From JBGAQP01 sp044220635 (GTDB taxonomy: Bacteria > Pseudomonadota > Gammaproteobacteria > Burkholderiales > Usitatibacteraceae): a stretch of 64,000 nt of DNA. The DNA lies in assembly GCA_044220635.1 (NCBI GenBank), contig JBGAQP010000018.1, positions 11,449 through 75,448 on the forward strand. The letters are read 5' to 3'. Shown here one piece after another: positions 36,531 through 46,854 of this stretch. The stretch's first letter is position 1. Each line of letters starts with the position of its first letter. The translations under genes and the position numbers were made by a program. The notes below the pieces were generated by a model, which saw only the letters and a list, made by a program, of their open reading frames with translations, was not told where the DNA came from and made no database searches.

Positions 36531-37550
36531 TCAGTGCTGCGAAAGCGCGGAGGAGACGAGCTTCGCCGTCACGTCCACGATCGGGATCACGCGCTCGTAG
36601 GCCATGCGCGTGGGCCCGATGACCCCGACGGTGCCGACCACCTTCCCGTCCACCTCGTAGGGCGCGGTCACGATCGAGCATTCGTCGAGGGGCACGAGCT
36701 GGGACTCCCCGCCGATGAAGATCTTCACCCCGTCGGCGTGCTCGCTCAGTTCCAGCAGGTCGAGCAGCTGCGCCTTGCGGTCGAAGAGGTCGAAAAGGCG
36801 GCGCAGGCGCTCGCGGTCCGAGGAGAGGTCGTCGACCTCGAGGAGGTTCCTCTCCCCCGAGATCACCATCCCCTCGACCGGGGAGCGCAGGTCGCCCGCG
36901 CCCACCTCGATGGCCGCCTTCATCAGGGCCGAGATGTCGCGGTGCAGCTCGACGAGCTCGGTGCGCACCCGGCTCCTCAGCTGGTCGAACTCGATCCCGG
37001 CGTAGTGCTGGTTGATGTAGTTGCCGGCTTCCTGGAGGAGCGAGGCCGAGTAGCTGCGGTCGGTGACGAGCACGCGGTTGTGCACCTCGCCGTCGCTCGC
37101 GACCATGATCAGGAGGACGCGCTTCTCGGAAAGCCCGATGAACTCGACGTGGCGCAGCACCACGCCGCGCCGGCGCGGGGCGACCACGACGCCGGCGAAG
37201 TGCGTGAGGTCGGAGAGCAGGTGCGAGGCCGCCGCGACCACGCGCTGCGGGTCGCCGGGCAGGAGCTGCTCGGCGAGCTGCTGGCGCTCGACCTCCTCCA
37301 GCGGGCGCACCGTGAGCAGGGTGTCGACGAAGAAGCGGTAGCCCTTCGGCGTGGGCACGCGCCCCGCGGAAGTGTGGGGACTCGCGACGAAGCCCATCTC
37401 CTCGAGGTCGGCCATGACGTTGCGGATGGTCGCGGGCGAGAGCTCCAGGGCGGAGAACCGCGAGAGGGAGCGCGAGCCCACGGGCTGTCCCTCGGCGATG
37501 TAGCGCTCGACGAGGATCTTCAGCAGGCTCTGTGCGCGTTCGCTCAGCAT
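36531..37550 (-). CDS. hrcA: Heat-inducible transcription repressor HrcA
   Basis: HrcA binds the CIRCE inverted repeat, usually at groESL, and represses heat-shock genes. The 339-residue product has a winged-helix N-terminus (LLKILVERYIAEGQPVGSRSL, SPATIRNVMADLEEMGF, SPHTSAGRVPTPKGYRFFVD), a dimerisation part and a GAF-like C-terminal part ending VGVIGPTRMAYERVIPIVD. ATG 37550 gives the usual N-terminus MLSERAQ; ATG 37568 would add six residues. No CIRCE element is visible in this window, including before its own gene. Confidence 0.95.
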   Translation of the reverse strand: MLSERAQSLLKILVERYIAEGQPVGSRSLSRFSALELSPATIRNVMADLEEMGFVASPHTSAGRVPTPKGYRFFVDTLLTVRPLEEVERQQLAEQLLPGDPQRVVAAASHLLSDLTHFAGVVVAPRRRGVVLRHVEFIGLSEKRVLLIMVASDGEVHNRVLVTDRSYSASLLQEAGNYINQHYAGIEFDQLRSRVRTELVELHRDISALMKAAIEVGAGDLRSPVEGMVISGERNLLEVDDLSSDRERLRRLFDLFDRKAQLLDLLELSEHADGVKIFIGGESQLVPLDECSIVTAPYEVDGKVVGTVGVIGPTRMAYERVIPIVDVTAKLVSSALSQH

Positions 37551-37616
37551 TCTCGGGGGCGGGGGCATCGGGTGGGCGAGCCCTATTCTACAAACAATCA
37601 TGCTCTAATTGCGGCC

Positions 37617-38492
37617 ATGCCTTCCGCGTTCAAGACGGCGGCCGTCGTCGGCAAGGGCGATGCGGCGAGCCTGCCCGATGTCCTCGACCAGGTGGGCGCG
37701 GTGCTGCGCGCCCGCGGCCTCGCGATCCTCATGGACCCGGCGACGGCGGCGGCGGCGCGCGTGCCGCCCGACGCGGCGCTGCCCGTCGCCGAACTGCCCG
37801 GGCGGTGCGACATCGCGATCGCGGTGGGCGGCGACGGCACGATGCTCGGCTGCGCGCGGCTGATGGCGGGCCACGGCGTGCCGCTCGTGGGCGTGAACCT
37901 CGGGCGCCTGGGTTTCCTCACCGACATCCCGGCGCGCGAGGCCGCCGCGATGGTCGAGTCCATCCTCGCGGGGGAGTTCACCGCCGAGGACCGCACGCTC
38001 CTGTCGGCGAGCGTGCTGCGCGGCGGCGCGCAGCGCTTCGCGACCCACGCGATGAACGACGTCGTCGTGAGCCGCGGCGCCATGGGCAGCATGATCGAGT
38101 TCGCGGTCACCGTCGACGGCGAATTCATCTACAGCCTGCGCGCCGACGGCCTCATCGTCGCCACCCCGACGGGCTCGACCGCCTACGCCCTCTCGGCCGG
38201 CGGCCCGATCCTGCACCCGGCGCTGTCGGCCATCGCGCTCGTGCCGATCTCGCCGCACACGCTCTCCAACCGCCCGGTGGCCATCCGCGGCGAGTCGCGC
38301 GTCGAGGTGACGCTCGTGCGCGGCGCGGGCGCGCGGGTGAACTTCGACGTGCAGTCCCACCAGGACCTCGAGGTGGGCGACGTCGTGGCGCTCACCGCCT
38401 CCGAGCGCCCGGTGCGCCTGCTGCACCCGCGCGGCTACCGTTACTTCGGAATGCTGCGCCAGAAGCTCGGCTGGAACGAGCGCACGACCTGA
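37617..38492 (+). CDS. nadK: NAD kinase
   Basis: NadK phosphorylates NAD to NADP. The 291-residue product has the diagnostic GGDGTML (residues about 75), GVNLGRLGFLTDI, the NE-type motif as MNDVVVSRG, and the glycine-rich ATPTGSTAYALSAGGPILHP. Length is standard. It is divergent from hrcA across a 66-base AT-rich gap and followed 26 bases later by recN. The frame is open far upstream, but ATG 37617 gives the expected N-terminus. Confidence 0.97.
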   Translation: MPSAFKTAAVVGKGDAASLPDVLDQVGAVLRARGLAILMDPATAAAARVPPDAALPVAELPGRCDIAIAVGGDGTMLGCARLMAGHGVPLVGVNLGRLGFLTDIPAREAAAMVESILAGEFTAEDRTLLSASVLRGGAQRFATHAMNDVVVSRGAMGSMIEFAVTVDGEFIYSLRADGLIVATPTGSTAYALSAGGPILHPALSAIALVPISPHTLSNRPVAIRGESRVEVTLVRGAGARVNFDVQSHQDLEVGDVVALTASERPVRLLHPRGYRYFGMLRQKLGWNERTT

Positions 38493-38518
38493 AGGCGCCG
38501 AGCCGCTTCCCGCAGCCC

Positions 38519-40234
38519 ATGCTCCGAGCCCTGTCGATTCGCGACTACGTGATCGTCGAGCGGCTCGACCTCGAGCTCGGTCCGGGCTTCACCGCGCTCA
38601 CCGGCGAGACCGGGGCCGGAAAGTCGATCCTCGTGGAGGCGCTCTCCCTGGCGCTCGGCGCCCGGGCCGACGCGGGCGTGGTGCGCGCGGGCGCCGAGCG
38701 CGCCGAGATCAGCGCGGAGTTCGAGGCGGCCCCGGGCGGTCCCGCGCGGGCCTGGCTCGCCGCCAACGACCTCGAGGAGGGCGAGGGCGCGTGCCTCCTG
38801 CGGCGCACCGTGGACGCCTCGGGCCGGTCCCGGGCCTTCGTGAACGGGCGGCCCGCGACACTCGCCCAGCTGCGCGAGCTCGGCGAGACGCTGCTCGACA
38901 TCCACGGCCAGCACGACCACCGCCTGCTCGCGAGCCGCGAGCACCAGCGCCGGCTCCTCGACGCGTTCGGGGGAAGCGAGGCGCTCGCCGAGCGCACCGC
39001 GCGATGCCACGCCGACTGGCGGCGGATCGCCGCCCAGCGAGCGGCGCGCGAGGGCGCGCAGGCGAGCTCGGCGCGCGAGCGCGAGTTCCTCGCCCACGAG
39101 ATCCGCGAGCTCGAGGCGCTCGGCTTCGATCCGGCGCGCTTCGCCGAGGAGGAGGCCGAGCACCGCCGGCTCGCCCATGCCCGGGAGCTCCTCGATACCG
39201 TGAGCGCGTGCGCGGAGGACCTCGACGAGGCCGAGGGCTCGGTCGCCGCGCGCCTCGCCGAGGCCGCCGCGCGCCTCGCCGAGGCCGCCACCCTGGACCC
39301 GTCGCTCGAGGAGCCGCGCTCGGAGGCCGAGGGCGCACTCGTCCACGCGCGCGAGGCCGCGCAGGAGCTGCGCCGCTACCTGCAGCGTCTCGAGATGGAC
39401 CCGGAGCGGCTCGCCGCGCTCGAGGGCCGCCTCAAGGCTGTGCACGACCTCGCGCGCAAGCTGCGGATCGCGCCCGACGCGATCCCCGATGCCCTCGCGG
39501 CGAGGCGCGAGCGCCTCGCCGAGCTGGGCGGCGAGGAGAGCCTCGAGGCGCTGCGCGCGCAGGAGGCGGCGGCACGCGAGGCCTGCCTCGAGGCCGCCCG
39601 GGCGCTCTCCGAGGCGCGGCGCGAGTCGGCGCGGCGCTTCGGCGCGGAAGTCACGCGCTCGATGCAGGCGCTCGCGATGGACGGCGGGCGCCTCGCGGTG
39701 GCGCTCGAGCCGCTGGCCGAGCCTTCGGCCGGGGGCCTCGAGTCCGTCGAGCTGCAGGTCGCGGCGCACAAGGGCCAGCCGCTCGCGCCCCTCGCCCGAG
39801 CGGCCTCCGGCGGCGAGCTCTCGCGCCTCGCGCTCGCGATCCAGGTGCTCCTTTCGGGCGGGGCCTCGGTACCCACGCTCATCTTCGACGAGGTGGACGC
39901 GGGCATCGGCGGCGGCGTGGCCGAGGTCGTCGGGCGGCTCCTGCAGTCGCTCTCGCGCCGGCACCAGGTGCTGTGCGTCACGCACCTCGCGCAGGTCGCC
40001 GCCTGTGCGCGCGCGCAGCTGCGGGTGACGAAGCACCCGGACGCGCGCGGCACCCGGGCGGGGGTCGAGGCGCTCGATCCCGAGGAGCGCGTCGAGGAGA
40101 TCGCGCGCATGCTCGGCGGGCTCAGGATCACCGAGACCACGCGCCGCCACGCCGCGGAGATGTTGCAAAACGCGCGCGCCGCGAGTACACCGGCACGCAG
40201 GGAAAAGGGAAAGGCGGCCGCCGGCCCGTCGTGA
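38519..40234 (+). CDS. recN: DNA repair protein RecN
   Basis: RecN is an SMC-like ATPase that acts in double-strand break repair. The 571-residue protein has MLRALSIRDYVIVERLDLE, Walker A GETGAGKS near residue 37, DIHGQHDHRLL, a central coiled coil, the signature SGGELSRLALAIQ and Walker B LIFDEVDAGIGGG, and the HQVLCVTHLAQVAA segment. ATG 38519 gives the canonical start. The nadK-recN order is widely conserved. The C-terminus has about 15 extra Arg/Lys/Ala residues. Confidence 0.96.
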   Translation: MLRALSIRDYVIVERLDLELGPGFTALTGETGAGKSILVEALSLALGARADAGVVRAGAERAEISAEFEAAPGGPARAWLAANDLEEGEGACLLRRTVDASGRSRAFVNGRPATLAQLRELGETLLDIHGQHDHRLLASREHQRRLLDAFGGSEALAERTARCHADWRRIAAQRAAREGAQASSAREREFLAHEIRELEALGFDPARFAEEEAEHRRLAHARELLDTVSACAEDLDEAEGSVAARLAEAAARLAEAATLDPSLEEPRSEAEGALVHAREAAQELRRYLQRLEMDPERLAALEGRLKAVHDLARKLRIAPDAIPDALAARRERLAELGGEESLEALRAQEAAAREACLEAARALSEARRESARRFGAEVTRSMQALAMDGGRLAVALEPLAEPSAGGLESVELQVAAHKGQPLAPLARAASGGELSRLALAIQVLLSGGASVPTLIFDEVDAGIGGGVAEVVGRLLQSLSRRHQVLCVTHLAQVAACARAQLRVTKHPDARGTRAGVEALDPEERVEEIARMLGGLRITETTRRHAAEMLQNARAASTPARREKGKAAAGPS

Positions 40235-40262
40235 CCGGCGCCGGGGCCCTTCGGGGGAAACC

Positions 40263-41492
40263 ATGGAGGCAGCGGGAGGGAAGGCGGCACTGGTGCTCGC
40301 GGGCGGCGGGGCCCGCGCCGCATACCAGGTCGGCGTCCTCCAGGCCATCAAGGAGATGCTGCCGGACCCGGCGGTCAACCCCTTCCCGATCATCTGCGGG
40401 ACTTCCGCGGGGGCGGTGAACGCCGGGGCGCTCGCGGTCCACGCCGACGACTTCGGCCGCGCGGTCGACAACCTCCTCGAGGTCTGGCGCAATTTCGAGC
40501 CGCGCCACGTCTACCGCTCGGACTTCCCCGGCGTGGCCGCCAACAGCGGGCGCTGGATCATGAGCCTCTTCCTCGGCGCCGTGGCCCGCAACCGCGCGGT
40601 GTCGCTGCTCGACAACCGGCCGCTGCACGCGCTCCTCGAGCGCAAGCTCGATTTCGACCGGGTCGCTCCCAACATCCAGGCGGGGGCGCTCGACGCCCTG
40701 GCGATCACCTGCTCGGGCTACACCTCGGGGCAGAGCTGCAGCTTCTTCGAGGGGGCGGAGCACCTCGAGGGCTGGAAGCGCTCCCAGAGGATCGGGATCA
40801 AGACGCGGATCCGCCCCGACCACCTGATGGCCTCGGCCGCGATCCCGTTCCTCTTCCCGGCGCACAAGCTCAACCGCGAGTTCTTCGGCGACGGCTCGAT
40901 GCGCCAGATCGCGCCGGTGAGCCCCGCGCTGCACCTGGGGGCGGACCGCATCGTCGTCGTCGGCACGGCGCGCATCCGCAACGACGCCCCCGAGCGCACG
41001 CGCGGCGACCTCTATCCCTCGCTCGCCCAGATCGCCGGCCACGTGATGAACTCGATCTTCCTCGACAGCCTCGCCGTGGACATCGAGCGCCTCGAGCGCA
41101 TCAACCGCACGATCAGCGTGCTGCCCGAGGACAAGCTCCGGCAGATGGGCCTCACCCTGCACCACGTCGACGTGCTCGTGCTCACGCCCTCGGAGCCGCT
41201 CGAGGCGATCGCCGTGCGCCACGTCCAGAACCTGCCGCCGCCGATCCGCTTCCTGCTGCGCACGATCGGCGCGATGCGCCGCGGCGGCGCGAACCTCGCG
41301 AGCTACCTGCTCTTCGAGCAGGGCTACTGCCGCGAGCTGATCCAGCTCGGCTACCACGACACGCTCAAGCGCCGCGACGAGATCGACGCCTTCCTCGTCG
41401 GCACGATGTGCCCGGTTCCCGGCGCCTACGCGCGGACCGTGAAGTTCTTCTCGCCCTTCCACGACGCCGCGAACCCCAGGACCCCGGCCTGA
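40263..41492 (+). CDS. Patatin-like phospholipase
   Basis: The 409-residue protein begins with the patatin glycine loop LVLAGGGARAAYQVGVL (oxyanion hole), then the nucleophile elbow GTSAGAVNAG with the Ser, and the catalytic Asp in FFGDGSMRQIAP. The Ser-Asp dyad is therefore complete, and it should hydrolyse acyl esters of phospholipids or related lipids. No signal peptide is visible, so it is cytoplasmic or peripheral at the membrane. ATG 40263 follows GGGGGAAACC. A thioesterase-like gene follows after 2 bases, so both may act in fatty acid turnover. Confidence 0.9.
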   Translation: MEAAGGKAALVLAGGGARAAYQVGVLQAIKEMLPDPAVNPFPIICGTSAGAVNAGALAVHADDFGRAVDNLLEVWRNFEPRHVYRSDFPGVAANSGRWIMSLFLGAVARNRAVSLLDNRPLHALLERKLDFDRVAPNIQAGALDALAITCSGYTSGQSCSFFEGAEHLEGWKRSQRIGIKTRIRPDHLMASAAIPFLFPAHKLNREFFGDGSMRQIAPVSPALHLGADRIVVVGTARIRNDAPERTRGDLYPSLAQIAGHVMNSIFLDSLAVDIERLERINRTISVLPEDKLRQMGLTLHHVDVLVLTPSEPLEAIAVRHVQNLPPPIRFLLRTIGAMRRGGANLASYLLFEQGYCRELIQLGYHDTLKRRDEIDAFLVGTMCPVPGAYARTVKFFSPFHDAANPRTPA

Positions 41493-41494
41493 GC

Positions 41495-41950
41495 ATGTCC
41501 CGACCCGCCCCCCACTCGCGCGCCGACTACCGGGCGCTGCGCCCGATCACGACGCGCTGGATGGACAACGACGCCTACGGGCACGTGAACAACGTCGTCT
41601 ACTACTCGTTCTTCGACACGGCGGTGAACACCTGGCTCATCGAGCGCGGCGCCCTCGACATCGAGTCGAGCCCGGTGATCGGGCTCGTGGTGGAGACGGG
41701 CTGCCAGTACTTCGCGCCGCTCACCTACCCCGAGACGGTCACCGCGGGGCTGCGCGTGGCGCGCCTCGGGCGCTCGAGCGTGCGCTACGAAGTCGGGCTC
41801 TTCGGCGAGGGGTCCGAGAGCGCCGCCGCCCAGGGCCACTTCGTCCACGTGTACGTCGACCGGGCCACGCGCCGGCCGGCGGCGCTTCCGGACGCGCTCG
41901 TGCACGCGCTCGAGCCGCTGCGCGTCCACGCCGCGGAGCGCGACCCGTGA
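41495..41950 (+). CDS. Acyl-CoA thioesterase, 4HBT family
   Basis: The 151-residue protein has the hot-dog fold signature TRWMDNDAYGHVNNVVYYSF with the catalytic Asp as in 4-hydroxybenzoyl-CoA and YbgC-type thioesterases. It continues GCQYFAPLTYPETVTAG and ARLGRSSVRYEVGLF. It should cleave a medium acyl-CoA or aryl-CoA; the exact substrate is unknown. It follows the patatin gene by 2 bases, and its stop overlaps the start of the cupin gene (GTGA). Confidence 0.88.
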   Translation: MSRPAPHSRADYRALRPITTRWMDNDAYGHVNNVVYYSFFDTAVNTWLIERGALDIESSPVIGLVVETGCQYFAPLTYPETVTAGLRVARLGRSSVRYEVGLFGEGSESAAAQGHFVHVYVDRATRRPAALPDALVHALEPLRVHAAERDP

Positions 41951-42351
41951 GGAGCGCGGTTCATTGGTGGATCGCGGGGCTGTGCCTCGTCGCAGCCGCG
42001 GCGGCCGCCACGCCCGCCGCGGCGCGCTCGCCCGCCATCAAGCGCACGATCCTCCAGAGCACCGAGATCCCGGGCGAGAACCGGGTGATCGTGCTGGGCC
42101 TCGCGGAGATCCCGGCGGGACTCGCGGCCGGCCGGCACAGCCACCCCGGAGTCGAGACGGGCTACGTGATCGAGGGCTCGGCCTCGCTCGAGATCGACGG
42201 CGAGCCCGCGCGCGTGCTCGTGGCCGGCGACAGCTACCTCATCCCCGCGGGCCGGGTGCACGACGCGCGCGCGCTCGGAAACGCCACGGTCAGGGTGCTC
42301 GCGACCTACGTGGTGGAAAAGGGCAAGCCGCTCGCCTTGCCGGCGCCCTGA
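41947..42351 (+). CDS. Exported cupin-domain protein
   Basis: The 134-residue product has a signal peptide (LCLVAAAAAATPAAARS) and a single cupin domain, with metal-type motif 1 as AGRHSHPGVETGYVIEGSA and motif 2 around YLIPAGRVHDARALG. The histidines of both motifs are present, so a bound metal is likely. Small exported cupins of this kind have no agreed function. GTG 41947 overlaps the upstream stop, so translation is coupled to the thioesterase. Confidence 0.85.
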   Translation: MRSAVHWWIAGLCLVAAAAAATPAAARSPAIKRTILQSTEIPGENRVIVLGLAEIPAGLAAGRHSHPGVETGYVIEGSASLEIDGEPARVLVAGDSYLIPAGRVHDARALGNATVRVLATYVVEKGKPLALPAP

Positions 42352-42358
42352 GGCCCGC

Positions 42359-43042
42359 TCAGGCGAGGACGATGCGCCCGGCGAAGCAGGCGGCGAGAAA
42401 GCGCGAGATCGCCTCCACCTCCTCGGCGCATACCGAGTGGGGCATCGGCCAGCTGTGCCACTCGACGCGGTAGCCACGCGATTCGAGCGCCGCGCGCGAG
42501 CGCTCGGCGAGCGCGATCGGGACGATGGGGTCCTGGGTGCCGTGCGCCATGAGGATCGGCGTGGCCCGGTTCGCGCTCGAGGCTTCGCGGTCGAGCGAGT
42601 CCTCGAGCGCGAGGTAGGTCGACAGCGCCACGATGCCCGCGAGCGCCTCGGCGTGGCGCAGCCCGGCCTGAAGCGCCACCGCCCCGCCCTGGGAGAAACC
42701 GGCGAGCACGATCTTCGCGGCGGGAATCCCGCGCTCGCGCTCGCGGGCGATGAGCGACTCGACCGCCGCCTGCGAGGCGCGGATGCCGTCCTCGTCCGGA
42801 CGGCGCTCGATCTCGGCCATGGCGATGTCGTACCAGGCGCGCATGACGTAGCCGTTGTTGATCGTCACCGGGCGCATCGGCGCGTGCGGGAAGATGAAGC
42901 GCAGCGGCAGGCCCTCGGGCAGCTGCAGCTCGCGCACCAGCGGGACGAAATCCCAGCCGTCGGCGCCCAGGCCGTGCATCCAGATCACGGTGCCCCGGGG
43001 GTCCGCCCCGGTGGCGAGCTCGATGTGCTCCAGCGCTTCCAC
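42359..43042 (-). CDS. Alpha/beta hydrolase, carboxylesterase/phospholipase (YpfH-EstB) type
   Basis: The 227-residue enzyme shows VIWMHGLGADGWDFVPL (oxyanion region), the nucleophile elbow LAGFSQGGAVAL, the catalytic Asp in MAHGTQDPIVP and His in WPMPHSVCAEE. This matches the bacterial acyl-protein-thioesterase-like carboxylesterases that act on short-chain esters. GTG 43042 is preceded by GAGGAG; the frame continues upstream into mogA but that is not needed. It follows mogA by 2 bases. Confidence 0.9.
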   Translation of the reverse strand: MEALEHIELATGADPRGTVIWMHGLGADGWDFVPLVRELQLPEGLPLRFIFPHAPMRPVTINNGYVMRAWYDIAMAEIERRPDEDGIRASQAAVESLIARERERGIPAAKIVLAGFSQGGAVALQAGLRHAEALAGIVALSTYLALEDSLDREASSANRATPILMAHGTQDPIVPIALAERSRAALESRGYRVEWHSWPMPHSVCAEEVEAISRFLAACFAGRIVLA

Positions 43043-43044
43043 GG

Positions 43045-43644
43045 TCAGCTCCTCGGGGGGCGCAGCGCGGACTTGGGCCGGAAGGCCTTGACCACGGCTT
43101 CGCGCGTCTCGAGATAGGGGCCGCCGAGCAGGTCGATGCAGTAGGGCACCGCCGCGAAGATGCCCGCGACCAGGACCTCGCCCTCGGGCGACTTCAGGCC
43201 CTCGAGCGTCTCCCGGATCGACTTCGGCTGGCCGGGCAGGTTGAGGATCAGGGCCGCCTTGCGGACCACCGCCACCTGGCGCGAGAGGATCGCGGTGGGG
43301 ACGAACTCCAGGCTGATGCGGCGCATCTGCTCGCCGAAGCCGGGCATCTCGCGATCGCCCACGGCGAGCGTCGCCTCGGGCGTCACGTCGCGCGGCGCGG
43401 GCCCGGTGCCGCCCGTGGTGACGACGAGGTGGCAGCCGCGCTCGTCGACGAGCTCGCGCAGCGTCGCCTCGATCACCGGCCGCTCGTCGGGGACGAGCCG
43501 GCGTTCGAAGCGGATCGGGTTCTCGAGGGCGGCGGCGAGCCATTGCTCGAGGGCCGGGATGCCCTCGTCCCGGTACACGCCCTGCGCGGCGCGGTCGCTC
43601 GTCGCGACGAGCCCGATCGTCACCGGGTCCGCGGAGGGGCTCAA
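43045..43644 (-). CDS. mogA: Molybdopterin adenylyltransferase
   Basis: MogA adenylates molybdopterin before molybdenum insertion. The 199-residue product shows IGLVATSDRAAQGVY, VVTTGGTGPAPRDVTPEAT and ILNLPGQPKSIRETLEG, all MogA/MoaB-family motifs in order. The start is taken as TTG 43644, which overlaps the yjgA stop as TTGA and is preceded by GGAGGAA; a GTG a few codons later is a weaker choice. No other molybdenum-cofactor genes are in the window. Confidence 0.93.
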   Translation of the reverse strand: MSPSADPVTIGLVATSDRAAQGVYRDEGIPALEQWLAAALENPIRFERRLVPDERPVIEATLRELVDERGCHLVVTTGGTGPAPRDVTPEATLAVGDREMPGFGEQMRRISLEFVPTAILSRQVAVVRKAALILNLPGQPKSIRETLEGLKSPEGEVLVAGIFAAVPYCIDLLGGPYLETREAVVKAFRPKSALRPPRS

Positions 43645-44144
43645 GCGCCTTCCTCCCGGCCCGCGCGGACGACGGCTTCCACCGCCCGGAAGAGCTCGCG
43701 CCCGCGCCGGGGGGGCTTGCCGGAGTGGCGCTCGGCGAGCGCGGCCTCGGCGAGCGCGCGCAGGCGCGCGGCGTCGGCCGCGGGGAACTCGGCAGCGAAG
43801 CGCTGCGCGGCCGCGGGGTCGGCGAGCAGGTCGTCGCGCCAGCGCTCGGCGAGGTGCATCAGCGCCGTCCGGCGGTGCGAGGGGGCGCTTCTCGCCGCGA
43901 GCTCGGCGGCGATCGGCGCGGCGTCGATGTCGCGCATCAGGCGGCCGATGTACTGCAGCTGGCGGCGCACCGCCTCGTGCTTGCTGAAGCGCTTGCAGGC
44001 GAGCACCGCCTCGCGCAGCTTCTCGGGCATCTCGATTCTCGCGAGCGCCTCCGCCGAAAGCCCGGTGAGCGCCTTGCCGAGGTCCTGCAGGTCGTGGGCC
44101 TGCCGCTTGCGGCGCGTCTTGCTGATAAAATCGTCTTCGTCCAT
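43641..44144 (-). CDS. yjgA: Ribosome-associated protein YjgA/DarP (DUF615)
   Basis: DarP/YjgA associates with late 50S assembly intermediates. The 167-residue product begins MDEDDFISKTRRKRQAHDLQ and continues with LGKALTGLSAEALARIEMPEKL and RQLQYIGRLMRDID, all characteristic of the family. It is divergent from pmbA, the conserved arrangement in beta- and gammaproteobacteria, and overlaps mogA at its 3' end. Confidence 0.93.
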   Translation of the reverse strand: MDEDDFISKTRRKRQAHDLQDLGKALTGLSAEALARIEMPEKLREAVLACKRFSKHEAVRRQLQYIGRLMRDIDAAPIAAELAARSAPSHRRTALMHLAERWRDDLLADPAAAQRFAAEFPAADAARLRALAEAALAERHSGKPPRRGRELFRAVEAVVRAGREEGA

Positions 44145-44239
44145 TCCCGCTTCTTCTTCCCCGCCCGAAGGCCGGGCCCGCCCTTCCGCCGCTGGAGTTT
44201 AGAGCTTTTTCGGCGCCCCGACGAACCGATTCCGCCTCC

Positions 44240-45595
44240 ATGCCCGATACCGCCGCCCCCAGCGCATTGCCGCTTTCCCGCGACGCGCTCGTCCGGATCG
44301 CCGAGCGCACGCTCGCCGCCGCCACCGAGCGCGGGGCGAGCGCCGCCGAGGTCGAGGTCTCGGCCGCCGTCGGCCAGTCGGTGACCGTGCGCCGCGGCGA
44401 GGTCGAGACGGTCGAGTACAACCGAGACAAGGGCGCGGGCCTCACCGTGTACTTCGGCCACCGGCGTGGCCACGCGAGCACCTCGGACGTCTCCGACGAG
44501 GCGCTCCTGCGCACGGTGGAGGCCGCCTGCGCCATCGCCCGCCACACCGCCGCCGACGAGGCCGCGGGCCTGCCCGACGCCGCGGGCCTCTTCCGGGGGG
44601 AGGCCCCGGACCTGGGCCTTTGCCATCCCTGGAAGCTCAGCGTCGAGGAGGCGATCGAGCTCGCGCGACGGACCGAGGCCGCGGCCCTCGCCGTGGACCG
44701 GCGGATCACGAATTCCGAGGGCGCGACGGTGTCGGGCCACGACGCGGACTTCGTGCTCGCCAACACCCTCGGCTTCCTCGGCGGCTATCCCACCACGCGC
44801 GCGAGCATCTCCTGCGGCGTGGTCGCCGAGGACGGCGGCGGCATGCAGCGCGACCACTGGTACACGACGCACCGCGACCCCGCGGGGCTCGAGGACGCGG
44901 AATCGGTCGGCCGGCGCTCGGGGGAGCGCGCGGTGCGCCGCCTCGGCGCGCGCAAGCTCGCGACCACGGAGGCCCCGGTGCTCTTCGAGGCGAACGTCGC
45001 GGGAAGCCTGCTCGGGCATTTCGTGACCGCCGCGAGCGGCTCGAGCCTCTACCGGCGCTCCTCGTTCCTCCTCGACCGGCTGGGCGAGGCGGTGTTCTCC
45101 CCGGTGGTGGACCTGCTCGAGGACCCGCACCGGCCCGGCGAGCTCGCGAGCGGCTATTTCGACGCCGAGGGCGTGGCGACCGCGAAGCGGCGCGTGGTCG
45201 AGGCGGGCGTGCTCCGCGGCTGGTTCCTCTCGAGCTACTCGGCGCGCAAGCTCGGGCTCGCCACGACGGGCAACGCGGGCGGCAGCCACAACCTCCTGCT
45301 CGCGGCCGGCGAGCACGACTTCGACGGCCTCGTGAAGCTCATGGGGCGCGGGCTCGTCGTCACCGAGATGATGGGGCAGGGCGTCAACCCCGTGACCGGC
45401 GACTACTCGCGCGGCGCCTCGGGGTTCTGGGTCGAGGACGGCGAGATCCGCTTCCCCGTCGAGGAGGTCACGATCGCCGGCAACCTCCTCGACATGTACC
45501 GCGGCATCGTCGCCACGGGGCGCGACGTCCTCGTGCGCGGCGCGCGCCACTGCGGCTCGATCCTCGTCGGGCGCATGACCATCGCGGGCGACTGA
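44240..45595 (+). CDS. pmbA: Metalloprotease PmbA/TldE
   Basis: PmbA (TldE) partners TldD in a proteolytic complex that processes microcin B17, CcdA and small modified peptides. The 451-residue product has the N-terminal SVTVRRGEVETVEYNRDKG, the mid segment TASGSSLYRRSSFLLD, and the C-terminal TTGNAGGSHNLLL, GVNPVTGDYSRGASGFWVEDG and MYRGIVATGRDV. Like other TldE proteins it lacks the HExxxH of TldD, so it is the partner subunit. It is divergent from yjgA. Confidence 0.94.
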   Translation: MPDTAAPSALPLSRDALVRIAERTLAAATERGASAAEVEVSAAVGQSVTVRRGEVETVEYNRDKGAGLTVYFGHRRGHASTSDVSDEALLRTVEAACAIARHTAADEAAGLPDAAGLFRGEAPDLGLCHPWKLSVEEAIELARRTEAAALAVDRRITNSEGATVSGHDADFVLANTLGFLGGYPTTRASISCGVVAEDGGGMQRDHWYTTHRDPAGLEDAESVGRRSGERAVRRLGARKLATTEAPVLFEANVAGSLLGHFVTAASGSSLYRRSSFLLDRLGEAVFSPVVDLLEDPHRPGELASGYFDAEGVATAKRRVVEAGVLRGWFLSSYSARKLGLATTGNAGGSHNLLLAAGEHDFDGLVKLMGRGLVVTEMMGQGVNPVTGDYSRGASGFWVEDGEIRFPVEEVTIAGNLLDMYRGIVATGRDVLVRGARHCGSILVGRMTIAGD

Positions 45596-45690
45596 GGGTC
45601 GATTCTGGTAGGCTTCGCGCGTTCCGGCCCCGGGACGCCGCGCGAGGCATGGGGCGCCGGGGCCCCATGAAAACCACCAGGAGACACGGA

Positions 45691-46791
<1,101 letters not shown>

Positions 46792-46808
46792 TCCCGGCCC
46801 CGGAAGCG

Positions 46809-46840
46809 AAAAGGCCCGCGGCGCGGGCCTTTTCCTTTTC
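46809..46840. terminator. Bidirectional terminator between TRAP binding-protein and permease genes
   Basis: A 7-base-pair GC core (46813-46819 with 46823-46829, loop of 3) extends through AAAA/TTTT pairing (46809-46812 with 46830-46833) and is followed by CCTTTT on the plus strand; AAAA on the other side gives a T run for the minus strand. It ends transcripts of both convergent units. Confidence 0.88.
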
Positions 46841-46854
46841 CGGCGCGCCGCGGC